NCBI GenBank assembly: GCA_903906365.1
Contig: CAIVKC010000043.1
Coordinates: 124,001-188,000 of the forward strand
From: an uncultured Bacteroidota bacterium
GTDB lineage: Bacteria; Bacteroidota; Bacteroidia; Chitinophagales; Chitinophagaceae
Reading direction: 5' to 3'
DNA length: 64,000 nt
Shown: in pieces, positions 63,646-64,000 of the stretch
Layout: each line of letters starts with the position of its first letter
How positions within the stretch are numbered: the stretch's first letter is position 1
The notes under the pieces: model-generated
Seen by the model: the letters and a program-made list of their open reading frames with translations, nothing else
The model's database searches: none
What the model was told of the DNA's origin: nothing
Made by a program: the position numbers and the translations under genes

Positions 63646-64000
63646 ATGGAAAATAGGCCAGAAATCAGCAGGCAAAAGCCTGAGTTTAAAGAACCGCCAG
63701 GAGGCAGGGCTATTCGGGGATGGTGGCTCTACCTGTTTTTTCTGGCGATGCTGTTTGTGCCCGGATTGTTTTCCGGCTCCTCTGAGGGTAAGGAGATTAC
63801 CTGGCAGCAATTTGAAAAAGACGTGCTTCCCCGTAATGCAGTAGAAAAAATAGTTGTCCTGAACGGGGAGACCGCCGAAGTGTACCTGAAGCCTGAATTT
63901 TCTAAGGACCCGCAGTTTAAGGACCTTTATAAAAAGGGATGGACCCCTGAAAAGGAGCAGGAACCTCAATATTCATTCCCAATCGGTTCGGTGGAAACCT
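63646..64000 (+). CDS. ftsH: FtsH protease, N-terminal part
   Basis: 118 codons to the right window edge, where the frame is still open. A short cytosolic leader, a membrane helix (about 26-45, WWLYLFFLAMLFVPGLF), and the FtsH periplasmic domain (ITWQQFEKDVLP, VEKIVVLNGETAEVYL) typical of Bacteroidetes FtsH. The AAA and protease domains lie beyond the window. Membrane quality control and stress response are the family role. Confidence 0.85.
   Translation, partial: MENRPEISRQKPEFKEPPGGRAIRGWWLYLFFLAMLFVPGLFSGSSEGKEITWQQFEKDVLPRNAVEKIVVLNGETAEVYLKPEFSKDPQFKDLYKKGWTPEKEQEPQYSFPIGSVET

Overview
The window looks like a chromosomal piece of a Bacteroidetes bacterium, most likely from the Chitinophagaceae/Sphingobacteriales side. 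The reasons are AT-rich leaders instead of strong Shine-Dalgarno sites, a TAnnTTTG-type -7 box, a family set typical of that phylum (DUF1080 hydrolase, PVC-type CxxCH cytochrome, GH92/GH29/GH9, TolC-HlyD-DHA2 efflux, ebo cluster, GreA-like C-terminal domain protein, OsmC and USP paralogues) and moderate GC. I recognised no tRNA, rRNA, IS element, phage or CRISPR array. Both window edges cut a gene: a heme-binding protein on the left and ftsH on the right.

Layout. 1-5960: a carbohydrate/redox block with a CxxCH cytochrome, a GH5-like hydrolase, a DUF1080 (3-keto-glycoside hydrolase-type) protein, and a beta-propeller fused to a cupredoxin. 6135-13085: a TMEM220-like membrane protein followed by a complete, tightly packed eboABCDEF cluster. 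13104-16909 (minus): GH29 fucosidase and GH92 mannosidase as an operon. Identical CAAACGTTTG palindromes lie upstream of this operon (two copies, centres 21 bp apart) and upstream of the GH5 gene (one copy), which suggests a shared LacI/PurR-type regulator not encoded here. 17463-25180: mixed small genes, including an ECF42-type sigma factor with its DGPF partner and a Tat-type amidase. 25724-33240: an ABC exporter, then a TetR regulator with a clear operator, a two-domain USP and a TolC/HlyD/DHA2 tripartite efflux set. 33380-38537: a DinB protein, a GH9 cellulase broken (or programmed) at a T8 run, an NDH-2-like dehydrogenase and an SMR protein with Asp in place of the essential Glu.

38571-53616 is a dense stress-type gene block. 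The minus-strand set is OsmC-like, USP, baeRF-like release-factor homologue, a small unknown protein and L,D-transpeptidase. A P-loop kinase and a COG2187-type phosphotransferase overlap on the plus strand. PolX, thioredoxin and a paralogue of the small unknown protein follow on the minus strand. A third set holds a PEBP protein, a proline-rich peptide and an erythromycin-esterase homologue, divergent from DUF892, dienelactone hydrolase, phosphoribosyltransferase and triple-BON genes that end at a strong terminator. 53772-64000: KAS III-like, Nudix and 2OG-Fe(II) enzymes, a 1.1 kb stretch with no supported gene, a CheB / CheR-PAS-histidine kinase pair, a nitroreductase and the start of ftsH.

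The best candidates for under-described biology are the 38.5-53.6 kb stress block (with a small two-member family bracketing it), the ebo cluster with its TMEM220 and redox neighbours, the shared LacI-type operator across two glycoside hydrolase loci, and the GH9 slippery-site frameshift.
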